Assembly: GCA_050331295.1 (NCBI GenBank)
Contig: JBHJGZ010000002.1
Location: 186,001 to 250,000, forward strand
DNA length: 64,000 nucleotides
Origin: Kuafuiihalomonas sp050331295
GTDB taxonomy: Bacteria > Myxococcota > Kuafuiibacteriia > Kuafuiibacteriales > Kuafuiibacteriaceae
Direction of reading: 5' to 3'
Made by a program: the position numbers and the translations under genes. Under the pieces are notes generated by a model that saw only the letters and a program-made list of their open reading frames with translations, was not told the origin of the DNA and did not search any database. Of this stretch, positions 43,595-53,200 are shown piece by piece. Each line of letters opens with the position of its first letter. Positions within the stretch are counted from its first letter, which is position 1.

Positions 43595-44560
43595 ATGTAT
43601 TTCGCAGCCATGCGGCTGGTCCCGGTGCTCTTTCCCTGCGATTTGGGGCGTAGCCAGCGAGGCCAGTACGTGGTGGGCGGCTGCCGGGGCGCCCCGGACC
43701 GATTGCTCGATGGATTGGAGAGCGAGGGTGTGCGTCTCGCGGCGCCGGTGACGGTGGCGGTGGACACGCCAACCGATGCGGCGCCGGAATCCACGGCCAA
43801 ATTCGCGAAGACCGCGGCGCAAGCGGTGGAGCGATTGGCCGAAGTCGTCGAGTCGATCAACGCGGCGTCGGATTTTCCGCTGGTTTTGGGTGGCGACCAC
43901 TTGGGCATGCTCGGGCACGTCCTCGGCCATTCCCGGCGGTTTCCGCAGGGGATCGGCCTCGCGGTGCTGTCGGATGCGTTCCTCGACCTCGAAATCCCCG
44001 GCCCTCCAGCATACGACGATCCGGAGAAGCGGCGGGATCCGCTGCATTCGAGCACCGGGGATCTCTGTCGCATGGTGCTTTCCGCGGCGCTTGGGCGGTG
44101 GCCGGACGATGAGGTGTTCATCGGCGGGCTGGCGCGCCAGTGTCGGGTCAAAAACGAGAACACGTCGGTCTTGGGGATTCGGGCGCCGGCCTCGGCCATG
44201 GTGTCGAAGGCGGAGCGGTCGGCTCACGTCGACGTGTGGACGATGGAGCGGCTGGAACTGGATGGGGAGTCCGCGTACCGGTCGGTGCTGAATCGACACC
44301 TGGCATGGGGCCCCATCGCGCTCTCGGTGGATGTCTCGGGTCTAGATTCCCATCTGATGAATGCGGTCTCGGATCCGGTCCCGGACGGTCTGGAATGGGG
44401 CTTTCTGAAGCGGTCCCTGGATCAGTGCCTGCCCCACGTCGACCGGATCCTGGGCCTCGACATCTGCGAAGTGGATCCGACCCGGGACGATGCGCACCAA
44501 GGAAGTCTCGTGCGCTTTGCCGAAACGCTGGCTCCGTTTCTCAGACGCCTGTCTCGCTGA
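43595..44560 (+). CDS. Arginase/agmatinase-fold protein with altered metal site
   Basis: 321-residue ureohydrolase-fold protein. The first strand (RLVPVLFPCDLG) and the GGxxGAPDRL turn fit arginases. Of the metal-binding motifs, GGDH (99-102) is kept, DAHxD appears as DAFLD (127-131; His replaced by Phe129) and SFDVD appears as SVDVS (244-248; second Asp replaced by Ser248). With two of the six usual ligands gone, a two-manganese arginase reaction is unlikely. It may be a one-metal enzyme, a different hydrolase or a non-catalytic protein. ATG 43595 has GCGAGG upstream; the ATG five codons on is an alternative. Confidence 0.75.
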   Translation: MYFAAMRLVPVLFPCDLGRSQRGQYVVGGCRGAPDRLLDGLESEGVRLAAPVTVAVDTPTDAAPESTAKFAKTAAQAVERLAEVVESINAASDFPLVLGGDHLGMLGHVLGHSRRFPQGIGLAVLSDAFLDLEIPGPPAYDDPEKRRDPLHSSTGDLCRMVLSAALGRWPDDEVFIGGLARQCRVKNENTSVLGIRAPASAMVSKAERSAHVDVWTMERLELDGESAYRSVLNRHLAWGPIALSVDVSGLDSHLMNAVSDPVPDGLEWGFLKRSLDQCLPHVDRILGLDICEVDPTRDDAHQGSLVRFAETLAPFLRRLSR

Positions 44561-44601
44561 CGGATCGTTGACCTCGGCGAACGGCTGTACAACCTCGAAG
44601 C

Positions 44602-45663
44602 GTGGCAGAGGAAGGTCCGAGTCCACTTGCGCTCGATCGCGCCGAACGAAGTTTTGCTGAGGCGCTCACGACCGCTTCCGACCTGGATGCGCTCCACACT
44701 GTGCGGTCTCAGTTCTTTGGTCCGAAGGGTCAGTTGACACTGATGCTTCGAAGTGTCGGGCGCCTGCCCCCGGAGGAGCGTCGGGAAGCAGGCCAGAAAA
44801 CCAACGAGGTGAAACGGCGTCTCGAGGCGGAACTCGAGGCCCGCATCGAGGAAGAAACCGCTCGACGAAAAGAGGCCGAGCTCCGCCGGGAGCGCCTGGA
44901 CCTCACGCTCCCCGGTCGGCGCCCGGTCCCAGTGGGCGGCACCCACCCCACCATCCGCACCATGGAGAAGATGGTGGATATCTTCACGGGGATGGGTTTT
45001 TCGCTGGCCGACGGACCCGAAGTCGAGACCGACTGGTACAACTTCGAGGCGCTCAACTTTCCACCGAATCACCCGGCTCGAGACATGCAAGACACCTTCT
45101 TCGTAAAGGGACGGGGGCTCGCGGAACCGGATCTCGTCCTTCGGACCCACACGTCTCCCGTTCAGATCCGCGTGTTGGAGGCCCACGGGGCTCCGGTACG
45201 GATCATCGCGCCGGGTCGCGTGTTTCGTTGTGACTCCGATGCAACCCATTCGCCGTCCTTCTTTCAGGTTGAAGGACTGCTGGTGGACGAAGGTGTGAGC
45301 ATGGCTCATCTGAAGGGTGTCCTGCAGTCCTTCATCAACCAGATGTTCGGGGAACGTCCGGCTCGCTTCCGTCCTTCGTTTTTTCCCTTCGTGGAGCCGG
45401 GGGTCGAGGTGGACATGCAGTGTGCACGATGTGACGGCGCCGGATGTCGGCTGTGCAAGATGACCGGCTGGATGGAGATCCTGGGAGCGGGAATGGTGCA
45501 CCCGAACGTCTTGGAGGCGTGCAAGGTGGATGCGGAGCGTTACACCGGCTTCGCCTTCGGTCTCGGAGTCGACCGGGTGGCGATGATCCGTCATGCCGTC
45601 GACGACCTCGGTCATCTCTTTCGCTCCGACATTCGGGTGTTGGAGCAGCTGGGGAGCGACTGA
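44602..45663 (+). CDS. pheS: Phenylalanyl-tRNA synthetase alpha subunit
   Basis: 353-residue catalytic subunit of PheRS. An N-terminal coiled coil (residues 10-85, with FFGPKGQLTLMLRSVGRLP) is followed by the class II core: HPTIRTMEKMVDIF, GPEVETDWYNFEALNFP, RTHTSPVQIR (motif 2 region), FFQVEGLLVD, RPSFFPFVEPGVEVD, a Cys-rich insert CARCDGAGCRLCKMTGW that looks like a zinc knuckle, and motif 3 GFAFGLGVDRVAM. GTG start. pheT begins one base after the stop. Confidence 0.96.
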   Translation: MAEEGPSPLALDRAERSFAEALTTASDLDALHTVRSQFFGPKGQLTLMLRSVGRLPPEERREAGQKTNEVKRRLEAELEARIEEETARRKEAELRRERLDLTLPGRRPVPVGGTHPTIRTMEKMVDIFTGMGFSLADGPEVETDWYNFEALNFPPNHPARDMQDTFFVKGRGLAEPDLVLRTHTSPVQIRVLEAHGAPVRIIAPGRVFRCDSDATHSPSFFQVEGLLVDEGVSMAHLKGVLQSFINQMFGERPARFRPSFFPFVEPGVEVDMQCARCDGAGCRLCKMTGWMEILGAGMVHPNVLEACKVDAERYTGFAFGLGVDRVAMIRHAVDDLGHLFRSDIRVLEQLGSD

Positions 45664-45664
45664 C

Positions 45665-48127
45665 GTGCAGGCATCGTTCGAATGGATCAAAGCGCTCTTG
45701 CCCGACCCGCGGGTCACGGCGGCGGCGCTCGAGAAGCGCTTCAACCAGTGCGGTATCGAGGTCAGCGGAAGCATTCGCACGCAGGACGTTCTCGAGGACG
45801 TGGTGGTGGGAGAGGTGATGGCCTGCGAGCCTCACCCCGAATCCGACAAGCTCAGTCTGACGAAGGTGTTCGATGGCTCCGAAGAGCATCCGGTGGTGTG
45901 CGGAGCGCCCAACGTCGAAGCGGGACAGAAGGTCCCGTTCGCGCGGATTGGAACGCGACTCCCGAACGGCATGCTCATCGAAGAGCGAAGCATCCGGGGC
46001 GTCGTGAGCCGTGGGATGCTGTGCGCGGCGGACGAACTCGGTCTTGCCTTGGCGTCCGATGGAATCCTGGTGCTGAAGCCGAGGACCAAGGCGGGCCGAC
46101 CCGTCACCGAGGTCCTGGGCATCAGGGATGTGGTGTTTGAGCTGGACCTCACGCCGAACCGTCCGGACCTTCTCTCGCATCTCGGTCTTGCACGTGAAGT
46201 CGCGGCCCTGTTCGAGCTCGAGCCACCAAAGTCGAAGCCCAAGGTGAAAGAGGCTGGCGCACGCGCGTCCGATGCGGTCGGGGTCGCATTGGAAGCTCCG
46301 GACCTTTGCCCGTTCTACGCTGGCCGGGTGATCCGAGGCGTCAAGGTGGGTCCGTCGCCGCTGGAGGTGCAGCAGAGGCTGCTGTCTTTGGGACAACGTC
46401 CGGTGAGCAACGTGGTGGACGCCACGAACCTGGTGCTCCTGGAGATGGGTCAGCCTCTTCATGCGTTCGACCTGCACCGGCTCGTCGAACGGCGGATCGT
46501 GGTCCGTCGAGCCCGTCCGGAGGAGCCCATCGAGTTGTTGGACGGATCAAAGAAGATCCTGGACGGGGAGGAGCTCGTGATCGCGGACGCAGAGCGTCCG
46601 GTAGCGCTGGCGGGCGTGATGGGCGGAGCCAACTCCGAGGTCTCCGACGACACCGTGGATCTCGTGCTGGAGTCCGCGTACTTCGAACCCGGCTCCGTTC
46701 GTCGGACCGCTCGAAAGCATGGGCTTCATACCGAAGCGAGTCATCGATTCGAGCGCGGGGTGGACCCAACGCGCGTGGAGGCGGCCCTTGATGCTTGCGC
46801 GGCCCTGATATTGGAGCTTGCGGGAGGCGTGGCTGGAAAGGGCATCGTGTCGGCGGGGCAGCTTCCGCCCGAACGCCCGTTGGTTCCGATCCGACCGGAC
46901 CGGGCGGCCATGCTCCTCGGGCATCCGGTTCAAAGGACCCAAATCCGGCAGGCGCTTCGTCGATTGGGTCTGGCGTCGGTGCCCGCGACCAAGGTGCCGC
47001 CTTCGCTTCAAATCCAGAGCCCGAACGCTTTGTGGTTTAGGCCGCCTCCGTGGCGGGTCGATCTGAACCTCGAGGTCGACCTGATCGAAGAGGTATCTCG
47101 TCTGGATGGCTACCAGAAGGTCCCGGTGACGATGCCGCCGGCCCGGACGTCGGTGCTCCGAGGAAAGCACGATACCCGGCTGGACCGCGCCGTGCGGGAG
47201 GCATGTGTCGGGATCGGCTTTCAGGAGGCGGTCTCGCTGGGCTTCTGCTCCGATCGGGATTTCGATGCGTTTGGGGCCTCGAAGGTGGACCGCGTCGAGC
47301 TCGCGAACCCGCTGGGAGAAGAGACGGCTTTTCTCCGGTTTTCTCTGCTCCCGTCCCTCGTGGCCGCAGCCCAGCGAAACCAAGACCAGCTTCCGAGCCG
47401 AACGGATCTCCGGCTGTTCGAAGCGGGTCGAACCTTTGCATGGAGGGAACCGAATCGACCTACGCCCATGGAGGATCGGCGGTTTGGTCTCTTGATGCGG
47501 GGACGCCGGACGCCCGCCAGCTGGAGCACCGGACCCGAGCTCTTGGATGCCTACGACCTGAAGGGTGTGCTGGAGGCGGTCTTTGGCCGTATAGGGTTCG
47601 CATTCCCGGAAGTCCACGTCGCAGACGTGCCGTGGCTTCACCCTCGCTCGGGATCTGCTCTGACGATCGGTGGCAAGGAGCTCGGGTTCATGGGAGAGCT
47701 TCATCCAGATGTGGCGGAGCGATACGGTCTGGAAGGGCCCCCAGCCTTCGTGGCGGAACTTTCGTTCGATGTTCTGGAGGGCCTGAGGCCCCCGCCAGCG
47801 GCGCTGCGCGCCTCGAGCCCGCACCCGCCCGCCCAGCGCGACCTCTCGTTCTTCGTGGCCCGTGAGCATTCGGCGGCGGACATCCTGGAGACCGTGCGAC
47901 GGGCCGTGCCCGAATCGTCGGCTGGGCCCACCCCTTTGGAGTCGGTGGACATCTTCGACGTGTACGAAGGGGAGCATGCCCCCGAGGGGACGCGGAGCTT
48001 GGCTGTGGCCCTGGTGTTTCGTGCTCCGGACCGGACGCTGCGGGACGACGAGGTCGAGGCGCATCAAGGCGCCATCGTCGAAGCTCTTCGGAAGGCCCAC
48101 GGCATCCAGCTTCGGTCCGGCGGATGA
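45665..48127 (+). CDS. pheT: Phenylalanyl-tRNA synthetase beta subunit
   Basis: 820-residue beta subunit, which forms the alpha2-beta2 enzyme. Domains in order: tRNA-binding EMAP-like region (VVVGEVMACEPHPESDKLSL to VVCGAPNVEAGQKV), the editing B3/B4 domain with DLTPNRPDLLSHLGLAREVA, GQPLHAFDLHRL and ASHRFERGVDP, the B5 domain, the catalytic-like B6/B7 core (VDLIEEVSRLDGYQKVP), and the C-terminal anticodon domain FDVYEGEHAPEGTRSLA. GTG at 45665 is one base after pheS; the earlier open frame lies within pheS. Confidence 0.96.
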   Translation: MQASFEWIKALLPDPRVTAAALEKRFNQCGIEVSGSIRTQDVLEDVVVGEVMACEPHPESDKLSLTKVFDGSEEHPVVCGAPNVEAGQKVPFARIGTRLPNGMLIEERSIRGVVSRGMLCAADELGLALASDGILVLKPRTKAGRPVTEVLGIRDVVFELDLTPNRPDLLSHLGLAREVAALFELEPPKSKPKVKEAGARASDAVGVALEAPDLCPFYAGRVIRGVKVGPSPLEVQQRLLSLGQRPVSNVVDATNLVLLEMGQPLHAFDLHRLVERRIVVRRARPEEPIELLDGSKKILDGEELVIADAERPVALAGVMGGANSEVSDDTVDLVLESAYFEPGSVRRTARKHGLHTEASHRFERGVDPTRVEAALDACAALILELAGGVAGKGIVSAGQLPPERPLVPIRPDRAAMLLGHPVQRTQIRQALRRLGLASVPATKVPPSLQIQSPNALWFRPPPWRVDLNLEVDLIEEVSRLDGYQKVPVTMPPARTSVLRGKHDTRLDRAVREACVGIGFQEAVSLGFCSDRDFDAFGASKVDRVELANPLGEETAFLRFSLLPSLVAAAQRNQDQLPSRTDLRLFEAGRTFAWREPNRPTPMEDRRFGLLMRGRRTPASWSTGPELLDAYDLKGVLEAVFGRIGFAFPEVHVADVPWLHPRSGSALTIGGKELGFMGELHPDVAERYGLEGPPAFVAELSFDVLEGLRPPPAALRASSPHPPAQRDLSFFVAREHSAADILETVRRAVPESSAGPTPLESVDIFDVYEGEHAPEGTRSLAVALVFRAPDRTLRDDEVEAHQGAIVEALRKAHGIQLRSGG

Positions 48128-48786
48128 TGCGTTCGAGCGAGTGTGACCAAAACCTCAAGAATCCTAGAGGCTTGACCCTGCCTCTCGTGTCCGGCACGTT
48201 CGGAATGCCCCGCATGGGAAGTCGACCCACGCCACGACCGGAGGTTCGCTCGCGAACGCACGAATTCACGAGCCGCGCAGTCAGCGGGTCCGAAGAGGCG
48301 CGGGATCACGCAGATCCGGACCCCCATGAATCCGCCGAAGGCTCGGACCAGCCGTGGCCCGAAGGGGCGGGCCCCTCGGATGCACCGATGGATCCTTCGG
48401 TTCCGGGCTTCGAGACCTCCGATGATCCCCGGATACCCCATCGACAAAGCAGCTTCCGGATCGGCGAAGTGGCCCAGATCGTAGGGGTCAAGCCGTACGT
48501 GATTCGGTTTTGGGAAAGTGAGTTCTCGGCCATTCGGCCGCAGAAGACGGAAACCGGCCAGCGACGTTATCTGCGAAGCGATGTGGCGCTCCTCTTGCGA
48601 GTGAAGCGACTTCGACACGACGCGCAGCTGACGTTGGCCCAAACCAGGTCGATGGTGGAGGAAGGGCGGCCGGAAACGGCTCCACTCTTGCCCAGCATGG
48701 CCGACGGCGAGCGCGCCCGTCTCCGACGCCAAATCGGAGACTTGCGTCGAGAGGTCCTCGACTTGTTGGCCTGGGTCGACGAGTAG
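48124..48786 (+). CDS. MerR-family transcriptional regulator with long N-terminal extension
   Basis: 220-residue protein. The MerR winged HTH occupies residues about 110-180: FRIGEVAQIVGVKPYVIRFW and RYLRSDVALLLRVKRL. Residues 1-105 are an acidic, Pro-rich extension with no family similarity. The ATG overlaps the pheT stop (ATGA), which supports the long form, though a later start would give a normal-size MerR. A merR gene next to pheST and ihfA is common in proteobacteria; here it sits before, not after, the IHF gene. A C-terminal helix (LRRQIGDLRREVLDLLAW) probably dimerises. Confidence 0.85.
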   Translation: MMRSSECDQNLKNPRGLTLPLVSGTFGMPRMGSRPTPRPEVRSRTHEFTSRAVSGSEEARDHADPDPHESAEGSDQPWPEGAGPSDAPMDPSVPGFETSDDPRIPHRQSSFRIGEVAQIVGVKPYVIRFWESEFSAIRPQKTETGQRRYLRSDVALLLRVKRLRHDAQLTLAQTRSMVEEGRPETAPLLPSMADGERARLRRQIGDLRREVLDLLAWVDE

Positions 48787-48820
48787 GGTCTCCAGGACAG
48801 GCGGCGAGGAGAATCGAATC

Positions 48821-49150
48821 ATGGCCGACGGCACCCCAAGCAGCTTCACCTCCGAGATCATCGGTCGAACCCTGACCAAGGCCGACTTCGTGGAATCGGT
48901 GTACAGCAAGGTCGGCGGACTCTCCCGCCGGGATGCAGCGGAGATCATCGATCTTCTGTTCGAGTCGCTGAAGGAGACTTTGGCCGAAGGCGAGGCGGTG
49001 AAGATCTCCGGCTTCGGAAACTTCGTGGTCCGGGACAAAAAGCCGCGGGTGGGGCGCAATCCGCAAACCGGTCAAGATATCGAAATCAGTGCTCGGAGAG
49101 TTCTGTCCTTCAAGCCGAGCCAGGTTCTGAAGGACCAGCTCAACAGCTGA
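48821..49150 (+). CDS. ihfA: Integration host factor alpha-like / HU-family protein
   Basis: 109-residue DNA-bending protein. The HU/IHF fold is plain: LTKADFVESVYSKVGGLSRR, the DNA-binding arm GFGNFVVRDKKPRVGRNPQT with the intercalating Pro region, and SARRVLSFKPSQVLKDQLN. The SARRV-SFKPS end and the pheST context favour IhfA over HU. A 17-residue extension precedes the usual start (LTKADFV), so the start may be later. The gene is the last of the pheST unit. A weak stem-loop and a tandem repeat follow. Confidence 0.92.
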   Translation: MADGTPSSFTSEIIGRTLTKADFVESVYSKVGGLSRRDAAEIIDLLFESLKETLAEGEAVKISGFGNFVVRDKKPRVGRNPQTGQDIEISARRVLSFKPSQVLKDQLNS

Positions 49151-49156
49151 CGTTGT

Positions 49157-49189
49157 AGGCCCTTTGCCCGGTCGCCCGGCCGGCCTTTT
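49157..49189 (+). terminator. Possible terminator after ihfA
   Basis: AGGCC (49157-49161) pairs with GGCCT (49182-49186), enclosing a GC-rich loop that can itself fold, and is followed by TTTT (49186-49189). It lies 7 bases after the ihfA stop. The outer stem is short, so this is a weak call. Confidence 0.35.
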
Positions 49190-49190
49190 G

Positions 49191-49254
49191 TCGGCTGAAA
49201 GGACCGGTCGGTTCCGTTCGGCTGAAAGGACCGGTCGGTTCCGTTCGGCTGAAA
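49191..49254 (+). repeat. 27-bp tandem repeat (2 copies plus a partial third)
   Basis: Two exact 27-base copies beginning TCGGCTGAAAGGACC (49191-49217 and 49218-49244), then the first ten bases of a third copy from 49245. A diverged copy (TCGGCTTGAAGGACC) starts at 49270. The unit is a multiple of three and is open on both strands, but neither frame looks like a gene. It fills the space between ihfA and the convergent fmdB-like gene. Confidence 0.9.
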
Positions 49255-49365
49255 CCGCAGCCGGGGTTGTTCGGCTTGAAGGACCTGGTTGGCGTGGTTC
49301 GCTCCGGACGGCGACGGAGGCGGTCCCGCCGCGGCCTGGCCGCAAATGCGCCGGCAGGTGGGTGG

Positions 49366-49728
49366 CTAGGCGTCGGTGCCGGTGCGGGTCTGCTTATCGG
49401 ACTTTGGGCTTTCAGACTTGGTGGCTTCAGAGGGAGTTTTGTTCGTTTCGGGCTTGGCCGCTTTGGACTCTTCGGTCTTCTTGCCGTCCTTTGGTTCCTT
49501 GGTGTCCTTGGCGTCGCCCTTCTTTTCCTCCGCTTTGCCCTCCGGTTTGGACCCGTAGCCGTCCGCGTACCAGCCACCGCCCTTCAGGGCGAAGTTGGAC
49601 CGAGAGACCAAGCGCTGGAGCGTGTCCTGCCCGCACTCCGGGCAGTCCGTCCGGGGATCCTCGCGGATGCTCTGACGGATCTCGAAATCCGAACCGCAGC
49701 TGTCACACGCGTACTCGTACAGTGGCAC
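49366..49728 (-). CDS. FmdB-family zinc-ribbon protein
   Basis: 120-residue small regulator-type protein. The N-terminal FmdB zinc ribbon is clear: PLYEYACDSCGSDFEIRQ and the second knuckle CPECGQDTLQRLVSRSNFAL (two CxxC pairs). The rest is a Lys/Glu/Ser/Thr-rich low-complexity tail of about 60 residues. Start GTG 49728, where the family N-terminus begins (usually MPLYEY); the frame extends upstream through the tRNA-Cys antisense and cannot be coding there. FmdB was named as a putative regulator, and the family function is unsettled. Confidence 0.85.
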   Translation of the reverse strand: MPLYEYACDSCGSDFEIRQSIREDPRTDCPECGQDTLQRLVSRSNFALKGGGWYADGYGSKPEGKAEEKKGDAKDTKEPKDGKKTEESKAAKPETNKTPSEATKSESPKSDKQTRTGTDA

Positions 49729-49859
49729 GCCGCGGTAGTTGGTCACCGGGCGTCGGACGTCTAGTGAGAATCGCCCAATGAATGCGTCGGGTTGGATTGG
49801 GCATCGACATCCCGAACAGTTGACACCGGTCGCCGGTCCGGCGCATAACACCGCCCCTT

Positions 49860-49932
49860 GGTGCCGTAGCCAAGTTGGTAAGGCATAGGTTTGCAAAACC
49901 TACAATCACCGGTTCGAGTCCGGTCGGCACCT
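49860..49932 (+). tRNA. tRNA-Cys (GCA)
   Basis: 73-base cloverleaf. Acceptor stem GGTGCCG with CGGCACC, D arm GCC-AAGTTGGTAA-GGC, anticodon arm TAGGT-TTGCAAA-ACCTA (anticodon GCA), short variable loop, T arm ACCGG-TTCGAGT-CCGGT. The discriminator base is T, as required for cysteine tRNAs. CCA is not encoded. Confidence 0.96.
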
Positions 49933-49972
49933 TGGCACCCGGCCTGCGGAACCGTAGGTTGGGTGAAATTCC

Positions 49973-50046
49973 GCGGGTGTAGCTCAGCTGGATAGAGTGT
50001 TGGCCTCCGAAGCCAAAGGCCGCAGGTTCGAATCCTGCCATCCGCG
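49973..50046 (+). tRNA. tRNA-Arg (CCG)
   Basis: 74-base cloverleaf. Acceptor stem GCGGGTG with CATCCGC (one G-T pair), D arm GCTC-AGCTGGATA-GAGT, anticodon arm TTGGC-CTCCGAA-GCCAA (anticodon CCG, reads CGG), T arm GCAGG-TTCGAAT-CCTGC, discriminator G. CCA is not encoded. It lies 40 bases after tRNA-Cys and probably shares its transcript. Confidence 0.95.
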
Positions 50047-50243
50047 TCTCAGAGGGACACACGACCTCGCTCTGCGATCCGACCGACGAACGAGAGCAGC
50101 ACGCGCGGACAGGCCGCGCCCTGGGCGACGCCGATCTGGGTCGGAACCTCGAGTTCAGGACGGGGCGCAGCGTCGTGCCGGGCAGCGGACTCCGAAGAAG
50201 ACCGAAGGTGGATCGGGAAACAGGTTGTGAATCCCTCGCGTGC

Positions 50244-53200
50244 TCACTGTGAGTCCGGGTCGGAAAGCTCGGGCACGAGCTGTCCGGGGGTCCACGGGCC
50301 TCCCGCATCCCGCAGTCGCTGCTCGAACGCAGGGAGCTTATCGCTCAAAAGACGGTTGAGCTGCGTCCGGAGGGTGCTGAACTCGTTCTCGGCGATGGCG
50401 ATCTGTTCGCGGTGCGTCTGGGTAGGACCGTAGGTCGAATGGGTGGTGCCCGCCTCCACCTTCTCGAGCCGGGTCGTGACGGAATGTCGCGTAGGTTCGC
50501 CGACCTCTTGGCGAGAGGGCGAGCCGCCCATACGCACCCTCAATGTATCGAGCTCCAGACGCAGGTTTCGAAACTCTTCGTCCAGCGCACTCGGAGCGGA
50601 CCTGGTCTTGGCCAGCGCTTCGGCCAAGAACTCGAAGCGATGGGTGAGGCGCTTCATACTCTGGGCAAGACCGGTCACGCCGCGCCGCAAGCGGGCGACT
50701 CGCTGCTGAAACGCGGCCGCTTCCTCCGGAGTCGCCCCTTCGAGCGCGCCTTTCCGCAGCCGAACCACTTCGAACTTGGCGGGGCCGTCCAGCACCGTCG
50801 CTTCGCCGTCCACCTTTTGGAGCAGCGTGACCGTATAGCTTCCCGGAGGGGCCAACGCGCCCCTGGGTTCCTCCAACTCGCCGTAGATGGAAGGCTCTTT
50901 CACGTCGACCGCGTCGGGAGGCGGATGCCGAAGGTCCCACGCCACGCGATGGATGCCCGCCTCTGTGGCGCCCGAGATCCGGCGTACGGGCTGCCCTTGG
51001 GCGTTCTTCACCAGGAGGATGATCTCCGGGTCTCTCTGCCGCCGTTCCCTTTCCACCGCTTCGAAGCCTTCGAACGGTGTGTCTTTACCCGCTTTGATGA
51101 GCTCTTTCTCGCGCTCCTGTCGTGCCTCGGCGAGCGACTGAAGCGGGTCACGCAGGTAATAGGTGAACAGGGCGCCGAATGGTGGGTTCGGAGCCACGTA
51201 GTACCCGTGCCCTTGCGACGCTGCATCCTTGGCGCCGAGGGTGGTGCGCGGAAGATACCAATCTGCCTGGCGCACGGAGAAAAGCTTGGCCGGTGTCCCG
51301 GTCATGACCTCTGGATTCACGTCGCGAAGCGCCGAGTAGTCGTCCAGAACCCAGAATCCACGCCCGAAGGTGGCGCCGACCAAGTCGTCTTCTCTCCGCT
51401 GAATGGCCAGATCTCGAAACGAGATGGTCGGTGCCTTCTTGCCGCCGAGCTTCAGCCAGCCGGCGCCCCCGTCCACCGTGAAGTACACGCCAAACTCGGT
51501 GCCAAGGAACAAAAGGCCGGGCTCGACGTGATCTTGAACCACTCGCCACACCAGGTGCCGGTCGGGCAGGTCGCCCACGATGCTCCGCCAGCTCCGCCCG
51601 CGGTCGGTGCTCTTGAAGAGATAGGGTTGAAAATCGCCGTTCTTGTGGTTGTCGAGAGCGACATAGACGGTGTCGACGTCGAACAGATCGGCCTTGATGT
51701 CGTTGATGAATGCTTCGTTGGGCACGCCGGGCAAAGAACCCACCGGGATCGGACGCCAGCTTTGGCCGCCGTCCTCGGTCACCTGAAGCAACCCATCGTC
51801 GGTGCCGGCGTAGATCAGTCCTTCTTGTTTGGGCGACTCCGCCAGCGAGGTGATGGTGCTGAAGTTGGACATGGCCCACATGTCCCACGGCGAGTCCCAG
51901 CTCCACTTCCGCTCCATGTGCGGCACGGTCAGGCGCTGCACGTTACGGGTGAGATCGCCGGAGATGGCGGTCCATGAATCGCCCCGGTCGTCCGAGCGCC
52001 AGACTCTCTGCGATGCGAAGTACAAACGCTTCGGATCGTGGGGACTCACGAGGATGGGAGCGTCCCAGTTGAAGCGCTCCGGCGGATCATCCGCATCGGG
52101 CTGCGGTTGAATGTGGACCATCTCGCCGGTGATGCGGTCGACCCGAACCAGATTTCCCTGCTGCCACTCGGAGTACATGATGTTGGGGTTCCCGGGCTCG
52201 GTCGCCGGCTGATGGCCATCGCCCGGGAGCGTGATGAACCAATCCGCGTTGCGGATACCGTTCGCGCTGTCGGTGCGAGATGGACCGCCTTGGGTGTTGT
52301 TGTCCTGGGTTCCGCCGTAGATGGTGTAAAACGGTTCGGCGTCGTCCACCGCCACCTTGTAGAACTGCGTCACCGGCAGATTTGCGTGAAATCGCCATGT
52401 TTCGCCGTGATCGAAAGACTCGTAGATCCCACCGTCGGTTCCGGCGAGCAAGTAATCCGGATCGTCGAGGCGGAAGTTCAGCGAGTGGTTGTCCGAGTGC
52501 TTGAATTTCTCGGACATGTTCTCAAAGGTTTTTCCGCCGTCGTGTGAGATCTGAAACCGCACGTCCACGAGATAGATGCGGTCGAAGACGTGAGGGCTCG
52601 CCTCGAGCTCTTGGTAGTAGTGCGGCCCGGTCGCGCGAGATACCGTATCGGAGCGCCGCTCCCAGGAACTGCCGCGGTCGGTCGAGCGGTACACGCCGCC
52701 CTTTCGACGGTTCTCCTCGATGGCGGCATAGACGACGTCCGGTTTGATGGGCGAGATCGCGAGTCCGATTTTGCCCATGTTGCCTTCGGGCAGGCCCTTC
52801 TCGAGTCGCTCCCAAGTGTCGCCGCCGTCGACCGACCGATAGATGCCGGATTCTGGGCCCCCGCCCACGTAGGCGGCCACGGTACGGTGTCGTTGCCAGG
52901 TTGCGGCGTAGAGCAGGTTTGGATTCCGCGGGTCCATCTCCAGGTCGGTGGCGCCGGTCCACTCGCCCACGCGCAAGACGTTCTTCCACGTCTCCCCACC
53001 GTCGACGCTCTTGAACACGCCCCGATCACCTCCCTTGGACCACAGTGGACCCTCGGCCGCGACCCACAACGTGTTCGGGTCGTCCGGATGAATCAGGATC
53101 TTGCTGATGTGTTCCGACGCCTTCAAACCCATGTTCTTCCAGGTCTGGCCCCCGTCCCCGGAACGGTAGATGCCGTCGCCATAGCCCACGTGGCGGCCAC

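Noticed and set aside
49191..49290. Possible CRISPR array
   Set aside because: The repeats are directly adjacent with no spacers and only two to three copies; no cas genes nearby.
49164..49781. Plus-strand 205-codon frame through the 27-bp repeats
   Set aside because: It is antisense to the FmdB zinc-ribbon gene and its composition is typical of a shadow frame.
50047..50243. Phage attachment site next to tRNA-Arg
   Set aside because: No repeat of the tRNA 3' end, integrase or phage gene is visible in the window.
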